A DNA stretch of 64,000 bases from Planctomycetota bacterium. Its GTDB lineage: Bacteria > Planctomycetota > Phycisphaerae > Phycisphaerales > SM1A02. Location of the stretch: assembly GCA_022574595.1 (NCBI GenBank), contig JACZRS010000009.1, positions 1 to 64,000 on the forward strand, in the 5' to 3' direction. A model generated the notes under the pieces. The model ran no database searches, was not told where the DNA came from, and saw nothing but the letters and a program-made list of their open reading frames with translations. Below are positions 1-7,831 of the stretch, piece by piece. The first letter of the stretch is position 1, and the number at the start of each line of letters is the position of its first letter. The translations under genes and the position numbers were made by a program.

Positions 1-39
1 ACGAGATTTATGGCGATTGCGCACAATTTTTGATATTTT

Positions 40-81
40 GGAATAATCGTTCTTGACTGAGCGTTCCAAAAGTGGTATATT
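40..81 (+). promoter_or_regulatory. tetR promoter with overlapping operator-like site
   Basis: A good sigma70-type promoter is visible: -35 TTGACT at 53-58, a 17-base spacer and -10 TATATT at 76-81. The predicted transcription start lies only a few bases before the ATG at 91, so the mRNA may be nearly leaderless. GGAATAATCGTTC at 40-52 and GCGTTCC at 61-67 flank the -35 box and resemble the GGAATAAACGTTCC sites at 699 and 1260, so the adjacent TetR protein probably represses its own gene here. Confidence 0.65.
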
Positions 82-90
82 GGAGACATC

Positions 91-672
91 ATGGTTGGAC
101 GACCCAAAGAATTCGATGAGAAAAAGACCCTGGAGAGGGCTATGGAGGTCTTCTGGACTAACGGGTACGAGGCCACAAGCGTCCAGGATCTGCTCGATGC
201 CATGGGTATCAATCGCGGGAGCATGTACGACACGTTTGGCGATAAGCACGCTCTGTTCTCCGCGGCAATCACTCATTACGGTCGCACCATCACCCAGAGC
301 ATCGAGGATACACTGGATGGCCCCGGTTCGCCGCTGGGAAATATACGCAAATTACTCATCCAGATATCGAATCCTGAGACCAATGGCAAATGTCGTGGTT
401 GCTTGGCTACCAATACCGTAGTTGAGCTGGCCCCGCATGACCCGGAGGTAGCAGAAGCGGTGAAAGCGCTGCTTCGGAGAGTGGAGAAGGCATTCCACCG
501 GACTCTGGTGAGAGCAGTGGAGATCGGAGAGCTTTCACCGGATGCCAACCCCAGGGCCCTGGCCCGCTTCCTTTGCTGCACTATTCAAGGCTTAGTCGTC
601 ATGGGTAAGGCATCGGCCAGCCGTTCAACTATTAAGGACATAGTCAATGTCACGCTGGCCACGCTGACATGA
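91..672 (+). CDS. TetR/AcrR-family transcriptional regulator
   Basis: The 193-residue product has the usual TetR length. The N-terminal helix-turn-helix is clear (residues about 5-50), including TNGYEATSVQDLLDAMGINR followed by GSMYDTFGDK. The C-terminal ligand and dimer domain contains a CRGCL segment (two cysteines). In related TetR proteins a cysteine-containing GCL motif occurs here, and reactive cysteines in some family members sense electrophiles; that role is inference for this protein. The gene heads a same-strand block (thioredoxin, ATP-grasp, NTF2-like, SDR) in which two promoters carry the palindrome GGAATAAACGTTCC, a strong sign that this protein is the local repressor. The start is fixed by the promoter at 53-81 and the GGAG at 82-85. 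A decayed copy of its last codons lies at 1172-1234. Confidence 0.9.
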   Translation: MVGRPKEFDEKKTLERAMEVFWTNGYEATSVQDLLDAMGINRGSMYDTFGDKHALFSAAITHYGRTITQSIEDTLDGPGSPLGNIRKLLIQISNPETNGKCRGCLATNTVVELAPHDPEVAEAVKALLRRVEKAFHRTLVRAVEIGELSPDANPRALARFLCCTIQGLVVMGKASASRSTIKDIVNVTLATLT

Positions 673-698
673 TGCGAATAATTTTTTTATATATTTAT

Positions 699-712
699 GG
701 AATAAACGTTCC
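699..712. promoter_or_regulatory. Predicted TetR operator, copy 1
   Basis: GGAATAAACGTTCC is an inverted repeat (GGAA/TTCC arms, six-base centre) 80 bases upstream of the thioredoxin start. The same 14 bases recur at 1260-1273, and the surrounding 24 bases (ATGG to TTAG) are also identical. Its size and position fit a TetR dimer site. Confidence 0.65.
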
Positions 713-760
713 AGAATTAGACTTTACTCAATAGAATGACTCACATAACAGGAACCAACA

Positions 761-790
761 ATGAGAAACCTAAACGAAAAGGAGCATTAA
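761..790 (+). other. Nine-codon leader-like ORF before the thioredoxin gene
   Basis: An ATG at 761 opens a frame of nine sense codons (MRNLNEKEH) ending at TAA 788-790. Its last codons overlap the Shine-Dalgarno (GGAG, 781-784) of the thioredoxin gene, which starts at 792. The first codons match the start of the ATP-grasp gene at 1323 (ATGAGAACC), because the two upstream regions are duplicates. It is more likely a vestige of that duplicated gene start than a functional leader peptide. Confidence 0.3.
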
Positions 791-791
791 A

Positions 792-1124
792 ATGACTCAT
801 GAGAATGTATTAGAATTCACTGATGACAACTTCAAACAGGAAGTACTCTCTTCGGACAAACCCGTGCTTGTCGATTTCTGGGCCGATTGGTGCCAGCCGT
901 GCCACATGATAGCGCCCACAATCAATGAGCTGGCAGAGGACTACGCTGGGCGGGTCAAAGTTGGCAAGGTAGACACTGACGCCAACCGCGACGTGTCACT
1001 TGAGCTAGAGATTAGCTCAATACCTGCCGTCATCCTCTTTAAAGGCGGCGAGGCGGTCCGTAAGTTTGTAGGCGTTACCGCAAAGCAGCAGATCGCCGCG
1101 GAACTGGACGCGCTACTCACCTGA
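792..1124 (+). CDS. Thioredoxin
   Basis: A 110-residue single-domain thioredoxin for cytoplasmic disulfide reduction. The active site is visible as DFWADWCQPCHMIAP near residues 28-42, giving a CxxC motif with QP in place of the usual GP. The cis-proline loop (SIPAVILFK) and the terminal helix are present, and the length matches the TrxA family. The start is supported by AAAAGGAG seven bases upstream. The WCQPC motif and the position inside a TetR-controlled group with a dehydrogenase suggest a specialised, inducible thioredoxin rather than the housekeeping one; this is inference. Confidence 0.93.
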   Translation: MTHENVLEFTDDNFKQEVLSSDKPVLVDFWADWCQPCHMIAPTINELAEDYAGRVKVGKVDTDANRDVSLELEISSIPAVILFKGGEAVRKFVGVTAKQQIAAELDALLT

Positions 1125-1171
1125 GAACGTCCCAGTGATGTCATGGAACGGATATAAATTTTGAAATGTTC

Positions 1172-1234
1172 ACTAAAGCAGCATTCACCGCATTCGAGGA
1201 CATAGTCAAGGTCACACTTTCCACGATGACCTGA
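1172..1234 (+). pseudogene. Remnant of a duplicated tetR 3' end
   Basis: In frame, this stretch reads TKAAFTAFEDIVKVTLSTMT and then TGA. It closely follows the tetR C-terminus (STIKDIVNVTLATLT). The similarity continues downstream through the T-rich stretch, the operator and the first codons of the next gene (about 640-770 against 1190-1330). The simplest reading is a tandem duplication of a tetR-tail-plus-promoter block, in which the second copy now drives the ATP-grasp gene. Confidence 0.7.
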
Positions 1235-1259
1235 GGCGAATATTTTTTTAGTTATTTAT

Positions 1260-1273
1260 GGAATAAACGTTCC
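1260..1273. promoter_or_regulatory. Predicted TetR operator, copy 2
   Basis: This is a perfect second copy of GGAATAAACGTTCC, 50 bases upstream of the preferred ATG of the ATP-grasp gene. It lies in the same sequence context as copy 1 and supports coordinate control of the two transcription units. Confidence 0.65.
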
Positions 1274-1322
1274 AGAATTAGGTTTCAGTCAATTGAACAA
1301 CTTACAAAGCAGGAATCAAACA

Positions 1323-2525
1323 ATGAGAACCCCAACAAATAAGAATGACGTACTGATCCCTGAGGTCTCGAGCGATATCGGCCTGAGCGTTGCTGCACGC
1401 GGATCTGCAATATCAACCGTCGCAACACCAAAAATCTTCAGCGCTGATGAACTGACCGTCGCCCCACTGTCGCGTAATGGAAGCCTCAATCAGGGACTTG
1501 ACTCTGAGGCAACTCGGCATGGCGGAGGTGGAGGCGAGGAGCGGATCGCGATTCTCTATGAAAATCACCAATGGTTGGAAGGACTGTTCCGCGAGTTGGA
1601 TTTTCGCGGCCTTCCCTACCACGCAATTAACCTCGACGACGCTGCGTTATTTTTAGACGCCCCGGACGACTATCCGCTGGTCATCAACCGGGTCAGCCCC
1701 AGTTCATACCTTCGCGGCCACGGCTCGGCGATTCGGTTGGCCACAGGATGGCTGGAGATGCTGGAGCGCTCCGGTAAGCGTGTAATCAATGGCGCTGCGT
1801 CATTTAAGGTTGAGACCAGCAAGGTGGCCCAACACTTGCTGATTCGGAGCCTTGGCCTGTCGGCACCAAAGACGGCCGTCTTCAACAATCGGGAAGCGAT
1901 TCGACCACTGCTCCATCGCTTTCCCTTTCCAGCCATCCTCAAGCCCGATACCGGAGGAAGCGGCGCGTACATACGGTACGTTCCAAGCCGTGAATATCTT
2001 GAGTATCTACTCAAAGATGAAGACAAGCTGTTTGGACCAGATCACGTTCTGTTGCTTCAAGAGTTCATTACTCCAGCCGACGGGACAATCGTCCGCACAG
2101 AGTTCGTGGACGGGGAGTTTCTCTTCGCCCTGAAAGTCCGGCCTGTGAACACTTTTAATCTGTGCCCCGCTGACGGCTGTGAGCGTCCGCCCGCCGCCGG
2201 TCAATCCGAGGGGGACAGTGAGCCCACGGTGGACTTTGAGCACTATTCCGATATTTCCTCCGACGCCGTTGCCGAAGCCCGCGCGATTGTTCAAGAAGCT
2301 GGGCTCGAGGTAGGAGGGGTGGAGTACATAGAGTCTTCCGATGGCCAACGCTACTTCTTCGACATCAACGCACCATCAGTCTATCGCCCCGACATTGTGG
2401 AGGCAGCCGGAGTCGATGCCATGACCAAGTTTGTCGACTTCATCGAGCGCGAGTATCGCAAGGAACTACGCAAGCGAATGGAAAGCCTCGAAGCGATCGA
2501 CTGCAACTTGAGGCTGACCGGATAG
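1323..2525 (+). CDS. ATP-grasp ligase, RimK-like
   Basis: A protein of about 400 residues with an N-terminal extension of about 70 residues that shows no recognised domain. A RimK-type pre-ATP-grasp domain follows (RIAILYENHQW; INRVSPSSYLRGHG) and then an ATP-grasp fold: the nucleotide-binding stretch AILKPDTGGSGAYIRYV, LLLQEFI, and the metal-binding end YFFDINAPS. Such enzymes join a carboxylate to an amine with ATP, for example in glutamate ligation; the substrate here is unknown. ATG 1323 is preferred over the upstream TTG at 1293 because AGGAA sits at 1311-1315 and because the duplicated promoter block shows the equivalent ATG. Its operator indicates TetR control. Confidence 0.75.
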   Translation: MRTPTNKNDVLIPEVSSDIGLSVAARGSAISTVATPKIFSADELTVAPLSRNGSLNQGLDSEATRHGGGGGEERIAILYENHQWLEGLFRELDFRGLPYHAINLDDAALFLDAPDDYPLVINRVSPSSYLRGHGSAIRLATGWLEMLERSGKRVINGAASFKVETSKVAQHLLIRSLGLSAPKTAVFNNREAIRPLLHRFPFPAILKPDTGGSGAYIRYVPSREYLEYLLKDEDKLFGPDHVLLLQEFITPADGTIVRTEFVDGEFLFALKVRPVNTFNLCPADGCERPPAAGQSEGDSEPTVDFEHYSDISSDAVAEARAIVQEAGLEVGGVEYIESSDGQRYFFDINAPSVYRPDIVEAAGVDAMTKFVDFIEREYRKELRKRMESLEAIDCNLRLTG

Positions 2526-2594
2526 TACTGGTGTATCGCACTAGTCGAAAATCGTTCTAATAAACTCAACTCCGTTTCTTGAAAGGAACATCTA

Positions 2595-3002
2595 ATGTCA
2601 ACTACTTCTTGCACCACAACAGAAACTGCAGTATCAAAGTCTGCTGACAGCCAAAGGGATATTGAAGCAATTTCATCCCTCATCCAAGCTTATGCCCAAG
2701 GCGGGCGCAAAGGCGATGCGGCGATCATGAAACCTGCGTTTCGCGAAGACGCCACGATCCACGGGTATATGGGTGGCAACCTGCTCTCTGGACCAATCAA
2801 CATCCTGTTCGACTGGGTTGCTGAAAACCCGGCGGCGTCGGATCTGGAGGCCAGAATAGTCAACATTGATCTCGCTAACACCGTTGCCACCGCGCGGGTT
2901 GAGATCAACGGATGGCTCGGCCACCGCTTCACGGATCAGTTCACGCTGCTGAAGGAAAACGGCGCATGGACAATCACATCCAAAGTGTTTCACACCCATT
3001 AA
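2595..3002 (+). CDS. NTF2-like (putative lumazine-binding type) protein
   Basis: A 135-residue protein with the NTF2-like pattern: an N-terminal helix (ISSLIQAYAQGGRKGDAAIM), then FREDATIHGYMGG, and a C-terminal sheet ending in DQFTLLKENGAWTITSKVFH. It matches the small proteins grouped as putative lumazine-binding or SnoaL-like. These have a cone-shaped pocket, and many have no proven enzyme activity. AAAGGAA precedes the ATG. It lies between the ATP-grasp and SDR genes on the same strand with gaps of about 70 and 50 bases, so co-transcription is likely. Its substrate cannot be read from the sequence. Confidence 0.75.
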   Translation: MSTTSCTTTETAVSKSADSQRDIEAISSLIQAYAQGGRKGDAAIMKPAFREDATIHGYMGGNLLSGPINILFDWVAENPAASDLEARIVNIDLANTVATARVEINGWLGHRFTDQFTLLKENGAWTITSKVFHTH

Positions 3003-3052
3003 TTTAATGTGAAAGCACTACGAATCAATCCAAGAACAAATGGAGAACAATA

Positions 3053-3934
3053 ATGGTTAAGAACATCCTCATAACTGGCGCATCGACTGGCTTCGGCCGC
3101 GACACCGCCGAAACACTAGCCCGCTATGGGCATAAAGTGTTTGCCTCGATGCGCGATCCCAAGGGTAAAAACCGTTTACATGCGGACGCACTGCGAGGCC
3201 AAGACATTGAAGTTGTCGAACTGGATGTCACCGATTCACAATCGGTTGATCGAGCTGTTGCCGCAGTTATTGCCAAGGCAGGTCGCATCGATGTCCTGAT
3301 TAACAATGCTGGCGTCTTAGCGGCAGGTGTGTCGGAAGCGTTCACGCCCGAGCAGGCAGCAGCGCTATTCGACGTCAACGTCATCGGGCTACTTCGGGTG
3401 ACGCGTTCTGTATTGCCGGACCTTCGTCGTCACAATGACGGCCTGATCATCAATGTCGGCTCGATCCTCGGTCGCGTCACCTTCCCCTTCTTCGGGATTT
3501 ACGGTGCGAGCAAATTCGCGGTCGAGGCACTGACTGACAGCTTCCGTTACGAAGTCTCACAGCTTGGAATCGACGTAACTCTTGTGCAACCCAGCGCCTA
3601 TCCCACGCAGCTATTTGCCAGCGCGACTCAGCCAGCCGACACCGGGCGTACAGCAGAGTACGGCACAGTGGGAGAGATCCCCGAAGCCATGTTCCAACAA
3701 TTCGACTCCATGTTGTCAGCACATGGCGCACCCGACCCACACGATATCGCCGAAGCGATCGCGCATCTGATTGACACCCCCAAGGGTGAGCGACCTGCGC
3801 GCACCGTAGTAGGCGCTAGCTTTGGCGCTGATTCACTGAACGATGCAACTGCGCCGATTCAGGCCAGCGCAGTAGAGGCTCTTGATCTCGGCCATCTTGC
3901 AAGGTTAAAAAGAACGATTAAGAAGTGCGCTTGA
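3053..3934 (+). CDS. Short-chain dehydrogenase/reductase
   Basis: A 293-residue classical SDR using NAD(P)H. The cofactor motif TGASTGFG lies at residues 8-15, NNAG is in the LINNAGVLAAG segment, a serine lies in NVGSILG, and the catalytic YxxxK is YGASK. The basic residue in SMRD after the second strand would favour NADPH. The extended C-terminus (about residues 190-293) resembles SDRs often annotated as oxidoreductases of uncertain substrate. It is the last gene of the TetR-controlled block. A decayed relative of its 3' end lies 165-350 bases downstream (4098-4283). Confidence 0.9.
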   Translation: MVKNILITGASTGFGRDTAETLARYGHKVFASMRDPKGKNRLHADALRGQDIEVVELDVTDSQSVDRAVAAVIAKAGRIDVLINNAGVLAAGVSEAFTPEQAAALFDVNVIGLLRVTRSVLPDLRRHNDGLIINVGSILGRVTFPFFGIYGASKFAVEALTDSFRYEVSQLGIDVTLVQPSAYPTQLFASATQPADTGRTAEYGTVGEIPEAMFQQFDSMLSAHGAPDPHDIAEAIAHLIDTPKGERPARTVVGASFGADSLNDATAPIQASAVEALDLGHLARLKRTIKKCA

Positions 3935-4097
3935 TTCGGCGCGTCGGGTCGGCGACATGTATGGAAGCAGGCAAATCCATCAGTAAAGTCTTGAAGCCGA
4001 TTTCCGATCTCTGTACGCGGCAAAGTTGAGGAGCCTTTGGGCCAGGCCAAGTACCCTGAAGCACTTCCTCACGCGCCGCGTCTAATCGGCAACGAGT

Positions 4098-4283
4098 GTG
4101 GCACCGGTACTCGAGGCGCTCGGTCTGGGCCACTTTGCGACGGTGGGGAGCGCTCTCAGTAAGAGCGCTTCATCCAGCGCGTCGGGTCGGCGACATGCAC
4201 GGCCCTGCGCGCTCTTTTATAGCTTGACTAGTACTGAGGCGTTTGGCGCAAACATTCAGCTGAGAAAATCATGTGGCATTTAA
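4098..4283 (+). pseudogene. Remnant of a second SDR 3' end
   Basis: The frame reads VLEALGLGHFATV and continues into SASGRRH. It matches AVEALDLGHLARL at the end of the SDR gene and the sequence just after that gene's stop, where GCGCGTCGGGTCGGCGACAT (3941-3960) recurs at 4181-4200. The similarity covers about 3859-3960 against 4099-4200. It is therefore a 3' fragment of a paralogous or duplicated SDR plus its flank, not a gene. Confidence 0.6.
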
Positions 4284-4515
4284 CATACTCATTCTGTGAA
4301 CTCGACTTATCTTATTTTACTTTCGCCCGACTCACCCGGATACACAGACGAGCTTTCCGAACTGTAGTATACAAACTGCCGCACTGTCTCGTACCGGCGG
4401 GCTAATTCATGGATCGTGTCTAACATCCCATTTTCAGTCTAGGGACACATTACACCAACGACCCGCGCTATGTGAATTACAGTCCCCTTTTCTTGTCCGA
4501 ACATAATTCAAGCTT
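4284..4515. repeat. Dispersed repeat, copy A, in a gene-poor gap
   Basis: The segment at about 4402-4475 (CTAATTCATGGATCGTGTCT, then ACATTACACCAACGACCCGC) recurs at 5590-5683 and, in its second half, at 9377-9466. On the minus strand it holds a short frame starting MLDTIHELARRYETVRQ that shares only its first residues with copy B, so a true gene is doubtful. Nothing else is recognised in this gap. Confidence 0.6.
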
Positions 4516-5226
4516 TCAACTATTACCGAAGTAGATCATGCTGATGAGCAACGTACCGCAAAGCGAGTGAGCTATTACACAAGGCAGCAAGTTCCGTCCG
4601 GTCATGAGGTAGCCGATTCCGAACACTACGCCTGCGGCAGCTGTGGAAATCATGCCCTCAACTCCCAGATGGCTGTGCATCAAGCCGAACAGTACACCTT
4701 GAACAAGGACTGCCGCTCCCCAAGCAGTTCCATTTAGACGGAACATTTGTGCCAGCCTTGTCATGATGAATCCGCGAAAAATCAGCTCTTCACCGAGACC
4801 TTGCACTAACCACGATACTACCCCGACCCAATACAAATAAAGCCAGAAACTGCCGCGCACTTCACCAAGGGATGATTTATCGCGAGTCTTGAATAACGGC
4901 TCAAGTGTGTATTGGAGTCCAATCAGCACCACGAGCACGACAACGGCAATTACTACACCCTGGACAATTGCCTTCAACCATCGTTGCGGCTTGCGGAATC
5001 CGAGGAGCGCCCAAGACTCACCGCGGCGCCTCAGCAACAATGTGATCGGAAGCAGCGCCAGTGGCGTACCTAGAACCGACAGCAAGAAACTTCCCGTTAT
5101 AAATTTAATCGCTATTAAGAATAGCAGTATTACCAATAGCGCTGCGACGATGTGCAATAGCGCCGCCCACCAGGCCATCGGACTTAACGCTAAAGTGGTA
5201 TCCTGCTTCATCATGCGTTTGCCCAT
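4516..5226 (-). CDS. CPBP-family intramembrane metalloprotease
   Basis: A polytopic membrane protein of 236 residues. The CPBP (CAAX/Abi) signature is complete: GEELIFRGF gives the EExxxR motif, VLFGLMHS gives the second histidine motif, and a further histidine lies in LPCVIAHSLCG. About six hydrophobic segments are seen. Family members cleave peptides within the membrane, and some give immunity to bacteriocins; the substrate here is unknown. It stands alone in a repeat-rich region between copies A and B of a dispersed repeat, which suggests an accessory gene. An alternative start a few codons in (MMKQD) is possible. Confidence 0.85.
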   Translation of the reverse strand: MGKRMMKQDTTLALSPMAWWAALLHIVAALLVILLFLIAIKFITGSFLLSVLGTPLALLPITLLLRRRGESWALLGFRKPQRWLKAIVQGVVIAVVVLVVLIGLQYTLEPLFKTRDKSSLGEVRGSFWLYLYWVGVVSWLVQGLGEELIFRGFIMTRLAQMFRLNGTAWGAAVLVQGVLFGLMHSHLGVEGMISTAAAGVVFGIGYLMTGRNLLPCVIAHSLCGTLLISMIYFGNS

Positions 5227-5759
5227 ACATTCATGACCGACACTTCCTATCTTGATCTTCGCGCAATTCCATCACCAAGCTTGCAGTCTTTAATGAAATA
5301 CCAAGCTCAGAAACCCAAGTTTCAATTAGTGCTTAGTATAATTATAGGCTAAAAGCACCAAAGGGATAGCCTTTCCTGCGCTCAGCCTGCCTGCGCCCTA
5401 TTACTTAAACTTGCTATTTATACATTCGCCTGCCCTGCCGCGTTACACAGATTTAAAGTTCGGCATTAGGACAATGATCGATTCGTCCCGTGCATGACCT
5501 ATCAACAAATCATCCATCCTCATTTTCTGCTCAGATCTCAGCTTGCCGGACATAAGCTATCCGACATCTTAATAGGCTAGCTCCCCAGCGTGCTAATTTA
5601 TGGATCGTGTCTAACTTCCCATTTTTTAAGTCTTGGGACACATTACACCAACGACCCAGGCTATAAGAATTATAACCGAATCGTCGAATGGGACGTAATT
5701 GTACGACCCCGCCGACAACTCACCGGGAGACCCGGCTTTCATAGTTTCTTTTCCCTCCC
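5227..5759. repeat. Gene-free gap with dispersed repeat copy B
   Basis: No coding region is supported here. The second copy of the dispersed repeat lies at 5590-5683; it contains ACATTACACCAACGACCC followed by GAATTATAACCGAATC, an end shared with copy C. The rest is AT-rich, with no clear promoter or terminator. Confidence 0.6.
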
Positions 5760-6680
5760 GTGCATCTCCTTGCCACCGTAGATCAGCAGCTTCTGCGCGA
5801 CTACAGTCGTTGCAGAGTGACTCGTCTGAAATCAACTCCCCTCGTCGTACTGGATTGGGGTTGGCTACGCGCCCGCCCGGCGGCTAAGGAGATACTTCCC
5901 GCTCGGTATCAGTACCTGCTCTCAGATGTCGTGCTTGCGGAAGTGTGCGGCTTGTGCTCTGGAGATGAAGCGACCGGTTACTCCTACGCTGAGAAACTAA
6001 TTCGCATCCTTCGAGGCAACAGAGGTCGGATAGTCGTGGCTCGGCAACCAGAGCAACTTTTCGAAATAGAGCGTGATCCCAACACGCTCATTTCACTTCA
6101 GCAGCTAATTCATCCAGAATTGACAACGGAGTTGGCAGAGGCCGAGTTACCGAGTTTTGAGGAGTTGGTAGAGATAATCAAAGATGTCGTTGCAACAGAC
6201 CAGTCACTGCACGAGTACGAAAGGCGGCGTGGTACATTCCTCGATGACTGCAATGCATGGGCAGAAGATTCGCGATCGCAGTTCGAGCCGAAACTTTTCA
6301 GCCGATTGGCCAGCAACACGGAATTGCGTCGCCAGGTCCTTCGTGAACCCAATCTTATTTGGGGATGGATTGAAGCCCGAATGACGCATGACCCAGATGG
6401 GTACGGGCGATTTAACTCTCAAGAGTGGCGTTCTGCCCTGGAACATTGGCCAGATCGATGTGCAATCGGACGTTGGCTCCGCATCATGTACGCATACGGC
6501 TTATGGCGACAAATCACACCGGAGGGCGATGATCACAAGTTCGAGAACAACTGGGATGATGCTCGTTATGCCTTTCTCGCATCGTACACAGGTTGGCTGG
6601 CAACCAATGATGGTGGGCTCAAGCAACTAGTGGCAGATATCTTCCCCGAAGTGAAGCTCTGGCCGACGACAGCGGAATAG
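5760..6680 (+). CDS. PIN-like domain protein, predicted
   Basis: This protein of about 306 residues is not in a family I can name with certainty. The pattern fits a PIN-type nuclease fold: an early strand with aspartate (PLVVLDWGWLR), a downstream acidic helix (LLSDVVLAEV), and near the C-terminus WDDARYAFLASYTGWLATND followed by GGLKQL, where PIN domains carry their last acidic residues. Between them lies a long acidic helical insert (residues about 85-230). PIN nucleases cut RNA and are often toxins or defence effectors. No antitoxin-like partner is adjacent. The start is uncertain, because the first 25 residues look weakly coding; a later start near STPLVVLD is possible. Confidence 0.5.
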   Translation: MHLLATVDQQLLRDYSRCRVTRLKSTPLVVLDWGWLRARPAAKEILPARYQYLLSDVVLAEVCGLCSGDEATGYSYAEKLIRILRGNRGRIVVARQPEQLFEIERDPNTLISLQQLIHPELTTELAEAELPSFEELVEIIKDVVATDQSLHEYERRRGTFLDDCNAWAEDSRSQFEPKLFSRLASNTELRRQVLREPNLIWGWIEARMTHDPDGYGRFNSQEWRSALEHWPDRCAIGRWLRIMYAYGLWRQITPEGDDHKFENNWDDARYAFLASYTGWLATNDGGLKQLVADIFPEVKLWPTTAE

Positions 6681-6708
6681 GCATCTGTCGCTCACGAGAG
6701 CCACGCTC

Positions 6709-6840
6709 TAAAAATAAAAAACGGCCCCGCGCATAAACGCTGGGCAGTCATATATCAACAACAGTTGGGCGGCAGCCTGCGGCCGAGAGCAGTTGATTGT
6801 TGATGAATAGAGTAGAGCAGGTGATTGGGAAAAAAGGCAG
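6709..6840. repeat. Hairpin/ITR repeat element, copy 1 (degenerate)
   Basis: A run of A, then ACGGCCCCGCGCATAAACGC, TATATCAACA and ACAGTTGGGC (6761-6770), followed by GAGAGCAGTTGATTGTTGA and AGAGCAGGTGATTGGGAAA. The order and sequence match the copy at 9024-9228. The hairpin arm is damaged in this copy. Confidence 0.65.
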
Positions 6841-7026
6841 TAGGCGCTTGGCATCGGGTTTCTTCGACCCTGACGCTGAATCTCGGAGAATCCTGATAAC
6901 ACTCGATGCAGGTCGATCGTCTAGAACAGGGGAGATAGCGGTATACAATATCGCGAACACACGCAATGGCTCGTAGAGGCGTCTGGGCCGCGTACACTTA
7001 GATTCTAACTGGAGGATCGACCATCC

Positions 7027-7731
7027 ATGAAGTACACCACCGCAACAACAGTCTTGGTCCTGCTGGCTTTCGGGTTGTCCGCCGCGCCCGCTTCCGCCGG
7101 ACCGTACAAAGTGACCCTCCCCGTCGTCGACCTGGAGCAGGAGCACCTGCCGGCGTTGCAAAAGGCTTTCAAGGAGCGATTCGCGCACAACGTCACGGAG
7201 TTGAAGATAGTGGACGGTTCCCTCGAGTTCTGGGCCGGAGGCAGCGGTCCCAAGGCACTGCTTCGGCTATCCGAGGTCATCGAGGTTTTGAAAGAAGTTG
7301 ACCTTAAGATCGACACCGAAACCTGGATCTTAAAGGAACAGGAGGTTGGGGTTCACGTTTCGGCGAAGGACGGCATCAGTGAAAAGGAACTTCAGCGCAC
7401 CATTGAGTCGTTCAAGGGCGCCAAGGTCGAAGTGCTCGGCACACTTCTCGACAGCAGTCGGATGTGCGTCGTTATGCATCTTAACGGAGAGGTCGATCAT
7501 GCGGCCTTCCGCCTTCACCTGAAGGAGAGCGGCGTTGCAATTGATGACCTGGTCTGGGGCCACTGGAAGTACGGATGGGGCATCGAGACGAAGGACGGCC
7601 GCCACCGTCACGACACCGGCGCGCGGCTGAAATCTGCTTCCCACATATCAAAAAGCGGGTACATGAGTTTGAGTACTGCGATCGGCATATTTATTGTTGG
7701 GACAATCATCATAATACGGCGCCGCACGTGA
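7027..7731 (+). CDS. Secreted, C-terminally membrane-anchored protein of unknown function
   Basis: A 234-residue protein with a clear signal peptide (hydrophobic core TTVLVLLAFGLSAAPASAG, cleavage near ASA-G) and a C-terminal hydrophobic helix (LSTAIGIFIVGTIIII) ending in RRRT. That layout resembles a sorting or anchoring tail. The middle has two similar-sized alpha/beta units (residues about 28-100 and 110-180). They recall small ferredoxin-like folds, but no metal-binding CxxC is present. No function is assigned. The last codons (RRRT) lie inside the repeat copy at 7716, so the basic tail may have been created by a repeat insertion. GGAGG is present 11 bases before the ATG. Confidence 0.7.
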   Translation: MKYTTATTVLVLLAFGLSAAPASAGPYKVTLPVVDLEQEHLPALQKAFKERFAHNVTELKIVDGSLEFWAGGSGPKALLRLSEVIEVLKEVDLKIDTETWILKEQEVGVHVSAKDGISEKELQRTIESFKGAKVEVLGTLLDSSRMCVVMHLNGEVDHAAFRLHLKESGVAIDDLVWGHWKYGWGIETKDGRHRHDTGARLKSASHISKSGYMSLSTAIGIFIVGTIIIIRRRT

Positions 7732-7820
7732 ACGCAGGGCCGTTATATATCAAGAACAGTTGGGATGGATGATGAAAGATGGGATCATGGCATCAAGGCA
7801 TTGAGGCATCAAGATTCCAC
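7716..7820. repeat. Hairpin/ITR repeat element, copy 2
   Basis: ACGGCGCCGCACGTGAACGC, GGGCCGT, TATATCAAGA and ACAGTTGGGA (7756-7765) parallel copy 1. A short stretch of GGCATCAAGGCATTGAGGCA follows, the reverse complement of the minisatellite unit found in copy 3. The copy overlaps the 3' end of the preceding gene. Confidence 0.55.
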
Positions 7821-7831
7821 GCTACGAATAA

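Noticed and set aside
4402-5683. GTCTAAC and GTTGGGC strings suggesting integron attC sites around single accessory genes
   Set aside because: RYYYAAC-like and GTTRRRY-like strings occur but not as paired ends of one palindromic site, the genes point in different directions, and no integron integrase is seen.
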